A stretch of 8,663 bases of DNA from Spirochaetales bacterium (GTDB lineage: Bacteria; Spirochaetota; Spirochaetia; SZUA-6; DRHE01). The translations under genes were made by a program, and so were the position numbers. Position 1 is the first letter of the stretch. Every line of letters begins with the position of its first letter. Location: NCBI GenBank assembly GCA_016935715.1, contig JAFGQJ010000222.1:1-8663 (forward strand), in the 5' to 3' direction. Shown here in pieces: positions 5,806 to 8,663 of this stretch. The notes under the pieces were generated by a model. The model was given only the letters and a program-made list of their open reading frames with translations. It had not been told where the DNA came from and ran no database searches.

Positions 5806-7056
5806 CTAGTCCACGGTAAATATGATCGTGTTGGAACTGAGAGTCTCGTATGCTGTGCCCGGCGATGTCTTAACAATAAGACTCAAGTTGTGTGTTTGCG
5901 AGGTGAGTAATGTGCTGTTCTCATTTAACGTGAGTACAGACGTGCCCACTCCACTCACTACACCAGCGACATCTTCCGTTAATTCCGTACCGTTTAGATA
6001 CCAGCTATATTCATATGCACCGCTACCGGGATCAGCCGGATCAGTCAACGCAGTTACTATCAGGCCATCACTTGAAGGAAAACTGGCGGCAATAATGGGG
6101 TAATCACCTGCCTCGTTTATAGTAAGAGGTGTGGGACCATCAACTATATCCGTTGCCGTGAATGAAATCTCTACCTGCATAAAAGCCTTCAAGCCGACTG
6201 CGCCTGCTCCGCCATTTAACGAGGTTAGGTTGAATACTCCTTCCGTCAATACGTCCTCAGTTGGTACGGCGATTATCCGAACAGCTTCTACCCATCCCCA
6301 AAGAAGGTTTCCCTGTATTGTATGTGTCGAATCCCATTCGTAGAGCTGTAGTACTAGGGTGTAATAGCCCTCACCCCTGTTGTCTTCTTCAAACACTCGT
6401 ATTTGTCGAGTCTCCTCGCCCTCAACGTATGTATCACTAGTAGTCCATCGCGAATCGGTATATGGAATATCTAGACCCCCAAGAGTTGTTGTAAGCTCTT
6501 CATAAGCACCCACCTCGTCAGGCCAGGTGATTGTTAGTTTTAAATCTCCTAATCCGTCGATCGGATAAACATCAACAAGAAGAGGAGTCGACAGACCTGC
6601 AGTGATGTTAAAAAATGCTTGAGCAAGAGGATCAGTAATGTCACCATCGATCGCACCTATGAGAACGTCGTCGCCTCCCCCATACACCGTATTTATTCCG
6701 TAATTGAAAGCTTCCACTGTCACAGAATAACCATTGGCTTGCTCTAAACCAGTAAACTCATACATCCCGAGCGTTATATTTGAAACGGGCACGACAATTA
6801 TTTGGGAATTGATCGGATTATCAGTACCAGGAGTGGCGCCGGGAGCGTAGAGTTTCGCGTCGTAGTAATCCACGTCCATGTCCACGTTGGGAGCGATCGT
6901 CTTTGTCGGAATGGAATCTCCGTTCAAGATGAGGATGACGGAGCCTTTGGTCGGATCGCCGCTATCTCCCGGCGAGTAGAAATCTCTCGTGAAGAAATTG
7001 CAGCCCAGGAAGAGCACTGGCGCCAACAGGACCAGTAGCAAAAACTTTTTCATCAT
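5806..7056 (-). CDS. Large lipoprotein of immunoglobulin-like beta modules
   Basis: The product is 416 residues. It starts with a clear lipoprotein signal peptide: MMKK, the core FLLLVLLAPV and the lipobox LFLGC, with Cys19 the lipidated residue. Three extracellular modules follow. Module 1 (about 37-150) runs from GSVILILNGD through TIAPNVDMDVDYYDAKLY. Module 2 (about 151-300) contains GLGDLKLTITWPDEV, EGYYTLVLQLYEW and LLWGWVEAVRII, and is shared with the truncated protein at 1-378. Module 3 (about 305-416) has YEYSWYLNGTEL, typical of immunoglobulin- or PKD-like folds. Such lipoproteins are common in spirochaetes and are usually surface or periplasmic; no enzymatic motif is visible. AGGAGG is 3 bases before the first ATG (7056) and 6 before the second (7053), so the second is the better-spaced start. 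The gene has its own promoter-like spacer and terminator. It is markedly more AT-rich than its neighbours, especially below about 6840. Confidence 0.85.
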   Translation of the reverse strand: MMKKFLLLVLLAPVLFLGCNFFTRDFYSPGDSGDPTKGSVILILNGDSIPTKTIAPNVDMDVDYYDAKLYAPGATPGTDNPINSQIIVVPVSNITLGMYEFTGLEQANGYSVTVEAFNYGINTVYGGGDDVLIGAIDGDITDPLAQAFFNITAGLSTPLLVDVYPIDGLGDLKLTITWPDEVGAYEELTTTLGGLDIPYTDSRWTTSDTYVEGEETRQIRVFEEDNRGEGYYTLVLQLYEWDSTHTIQGNLLWGWVEAVRIIAVPTEDVLTEGVFNLTSLNGGAGAVGLKAFMQVEISFTATDIVDGPTPLTINEAGDYPIIAASFPSSDGLIVTALTDPADPGSGAYEYSWYLNGTELTEDVAGVVSGVGTSVLTLNENSTLLTSQTHNLSLIVKTSPGTAYETLSSNTIIFTVD

Positions 7057-7059
7057 TAA

Positions 7060-7065
7060 CCTCCT
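7060..7065 (-). promoter_or_regulatory. Ribosome binding site AGGAGG of the lipoprotein gene
   Basis: AGGAGG on the minus strand sits 3 bases from the ATG at 7056 and 6 bases from the ATG at 7053. The spacing slightly favours the second codon as the true start. Confidence 0.8.
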
Positions 7066-7088
7066 AAGTGTACCTGACTATACACAGA

Positions 7089-7117
7089 ACTTTAGGACAG
7101 AGCTTCAGGAATCACAA
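7089..7117 (-). promoter_or_regulatory. Candidate promoter of the lipoprotein gene
   Basis: On the minus strand TTGTGA (7112-7117, 4 of 6 to the -35 consensus) and TAAAGT (7089-7094, 4 of 6 to the -10) are separated by 17 bases. Upstream lies a very AT-rich stretch (7132-7156) that could act as an UP element. A second -10-like TATAGT lies at 7077-7082 without a matching -35. This is consensus matching by eye only. Confidence 0.3.
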
Positions 7118-7121
7118 TCCT

Positions 7122-7190
7122 ACGGTAGTAGTATTTTTTTCTTAATTTAAGATTAATGTGAAGCGAATGAGTGTAGTTACACGGTAGTAG
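7122..7190. repeat. Pair of direct repeats ACGGTAGTAG in the 193-base intergenic spacer
   Basis: ACGGTAGTAG occurs at 7122-7131 and again at 7181-7190, 59 bases apart start to start. The DNA between them is AT-rich and includes the palindrome CTTAA-T-TTAAG (7141-7151). The copies lie upstream of the candidate promoter of the lipoprotein gene, where paired activator or repressor sites would be expected. The rest of the spacer (7057-7249) holds the ribosome binding site and promoter candidates and no gene. Confidence 0.45.
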
Positions 7191-7249
7191 AAACTGTTAA
7201 AAGGATAATACTTTTGTACTAGCTGCGAAATCGAGCTGTTCCAAGGTGA

Positions 7250-8663
7250 TCACCGCTCATCCGCCAGGATTTCGATCTGGCTTTCAACAAACTTCAACTC
7301 GTCCGCGATGTTTCTGGTCGAAGGGCCTGACAACCAGAATATAGACGAGGTCAGAAGGGACAATCCGCCTGCGCCCGCGGCGACGAATGTCGATATCTTC
7401 CAGAATTGAGCGAGTTGCTTGTAGTGCTCTGACTTGTCAAACAGTCCATCCTTGAACGCTTCCTCGTGGGCTTTGTAGTTTTCGTCGTACAGGTAGGCAC
7501 TGAGGCCCGCCAGGCCCGCACCGGCCACGCCGGCCCCGAATGAGATCCAGCCTCGGACTACCCTTCTCTTGCGAACCAGGCGGCTGGCCTCCAGCTGTAA
7601 CTGCAGCTCCTGCTTGCGGGCAAGGAGGACGTTCAGCTGCGCAGTGCTGCCGGCCGCTGCATCCTGCGTGACCGTCTCCCGGGGCGGCAGCGCCCCGACG
7701 CCGATGATGCTTTCCGCCTTCTCGATCAGGTCATCCACCCGCGCCATCAGGTCGGGGAAACGGTGCCTGGACTGCTCCAGGTCGCTCTTCAGGTCCCCCA
7801 GCTTCCGCAGATCGATATTGGTGACCCTGTACCCGTACTCGCTGATCCGCTCGGATTCCTTGATCCGCTCTGCGAACAGCTGGTATACGTATTCCCTGGT
7901 GTACAGCAGATCGGGCGCAAGCGGAACCCTCGCTCCCCGGGCCACCGACAGGGGGATATCCGCGTGCTTCTCGTAGTTCTTCCCGGATACGACAACCGAG
8001 TACTGGCCCACCGGCACAGCGAGAGTGCCGTATCCTTTGACGACTTCCCGGAACAGTTCGCCGGAGACTTCAGCGATCGCGCCTTCAGGGATGCCATACT
8101 CGATGCTTCCGTACTCCCGAGGCTGGATTTCGACCAGAGTCTGCTCGTTTCTGTTGATGAGCACCTCGTCCTGCCAGTACAACCCCTCACCCTTCAGTTC
8201 CAGATTGTGGATGCCGATTGGAAGGTTCGCAAACCGGCCCCCCCCGACCTTGCCCAGCCAGCGGCCGTCAAGGTACACGTCCAGGTTTTCATCTGCCTTG
8301 ATGGAGAGGGTTCCGTAGGCCTCCGCGCACTCGATCAGGATCCGCTGGGTTTCCCTGGAAACCTCCAGAGTCTGCTCGCCATAGAAATTGCCGTACTGTG
8401 CGGAAACTTCGATCCGGCCTACAGGGACGCGGTCGATCACGTCGGGGCTGATCCCCTTGCGGATGCCGTTGATGTAGATGTCGGCACGGGAGGGCACGGT
8501 TTCGATGAAAACCCGAGTGAAATCACTGGCTATGGCAGGTACATCGTATCCGATCGTGACCAGGCCGGCGACCTCATAGGCCAGCAGCTCCATCATATCC
8601 CGCATCTGACCGAGAAATTGGGCGGTTGCCTGGTCCATGAAGAGAATCCGTCGGTTTGCGATA
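7250..8663 (-). CDS. PEGA-repeat protein with two C-terminal membrane helices (5' end outside window)
   Basis: The frame ends with TGA at 7250-7252 and stays open to the window edge. The ATG at 8638 has no ribosome binding site or signal peptide and the frame continues through it, so the true start is probably outside. Numbered from that ATG (462 residues), PEGA-like modules lie at about 43-102 (VFIETVPSRADIYINGIRKG), 108-171 (YGTLSIKADENLDVYLDGRW) and 175-243 (YGSIEYGIPEGAIAEVSG, more divergent). A charged, probably coiled-coil helical region follows (about 255-358), then two hydrophobic helices: 363-384 (GWISFGAGVAGAGLAGLSAYLY) split by a polar loop from 414-437 (KISTFVAAGAGGLSLLTSSI). PEGA modules are thought to be extracytoplasmic binding or surface-layer-like domains, which implies a large periplasmic part anchored in the inner membrane. 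It is 193 bases upstream of the lipoprotein gene and probably a separate transcription unit. No clear terminator follows its stop. Confidence 0.85.
   Translation of the reverse strand, partial: IANRRILFMDQATAQFLGQMRDMMELLAYEVAGLVTIGYDVPAIASDFTRVFIETVPSRADIYINGIRKGISPDVIDRVPVGRIEVSAQYGNFYGEQTLEVSRETQRILIECAEAYGTLSIKADENLDVYLDGRWLGKVGGGRFANLPIGIHNLELKGEGLYWQDEVLINRNEQTLVEIQPREYGSIEYGIPEGAIAEVSGELFREVVKGYGTLAVPVGQYSVVVSGKNYEKHADIPLSVARGARVPLAPDLLYTREYVYQLFAERIKESERISEYGYRVTNIDLRKLGDLKSDLEQSRHRFPDLMARVDDLIEKAESIIGVGALPPRETVTQDAAAGSTAQLNVLLARKQELQLQLEASRLVRKRRVVRGWISFGAGVAGAGLAGLSAYLYDENYKAHEEAFKDGLFDKSEHYKQLAQFWKISTFVAAGAGGLSLLTSSIFWLSGPSTRNIADELKFVESQIEILADER

Noticed and set aside
7199..7236. 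Possible terminator after the PEGA gene (AAAAG/CTTTT arms and AGCT-containing arms)
   Set aside because: The arms are only 5-6 bp, one with a bulge, and no T-run follows on the minus strand.
8636..8638. ATG at 8638 as the true start of the PEGA protein
   Set aside because: The frame remains open to the window edge, with no ribosome binding site and no signal peptide here, although the PEGA modules should be extracytoplasmic.

Overview
The window looks like chromosomal, cell-envelope-focused DNA from a diderm bacterium. A spirochaete (free-living Spirochaetota) is my best guess. It rests on the style of the proteins: a large lipoprotein made of immunoglobulin-like beta modules, a PEGA-repeat protein with C-terminal membrane helices, a soluble-signal SLBB export-type protein and a small outer-membrane barrel-like protein. 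No rRNA or other marker gene is present, so the assignment is inference. Most coding DNA is GC-rich (about 65-73% in rows I counted), but the lipoprotein gene at 5806-7056 and its upstream spacer are clearly lower. I see no tRNA, rRNA, CRISPR array, insertion sequence or integrase.

Layout. Plus strand, left end: the 3' end of a secreted beta-module protein (1-378), a Sfp-type 4'-phosphopantetheinyl transferase 12 bases later (391-1122), and a small one-helix membrane protein (1146-1376), probably one transcript. It meets the minus-strand operon head-on with an 18-base overlap. The minus strand carries everything else. Read in its own direction, it begins at the right edge with a PEGA-repeat protein cut by the window end (7250-8663). 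A 193-base AT-rich spacer with promoter-like and repeat elements follows, then a lipoprotein of immunoglobulin-like modules (5806-7056) closed by a perfect terminator-type hairpin (5754-5775). Last comes a tight four-gene run: an SLBB/polysaccharide-export-type periplasmic protein (4474-5640), an OLD-like ATPase with a C-terminal TOPRIM domain (2518-4455), a small fibronectin type III lipoprotein (2077-2478) and a putative outer-membrane barrel protein (1359-2027). Spacers in this run are 18, 39 and 49 bases.

How the genes may work together. Three products of the four-gene run are predicted to be exported (periplasm, lipid-anchored, outer membrane). The fourth is a cytoplasmic OLD-family ATPase, a family otherwise known from nuclease and phage-defence contexts. 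Its TOPRIM domain appears to lack the usual acidic DxD motif. This mixture is the most unusual feature of the window. The lipoprotein at 5806-7056 and the truncated protein at 1-378 share a recognisable domain, so paralogous surface proteins flank the cluster. The phosphopantetheinyl transferase has no carrier-protein or synthase partner in view.
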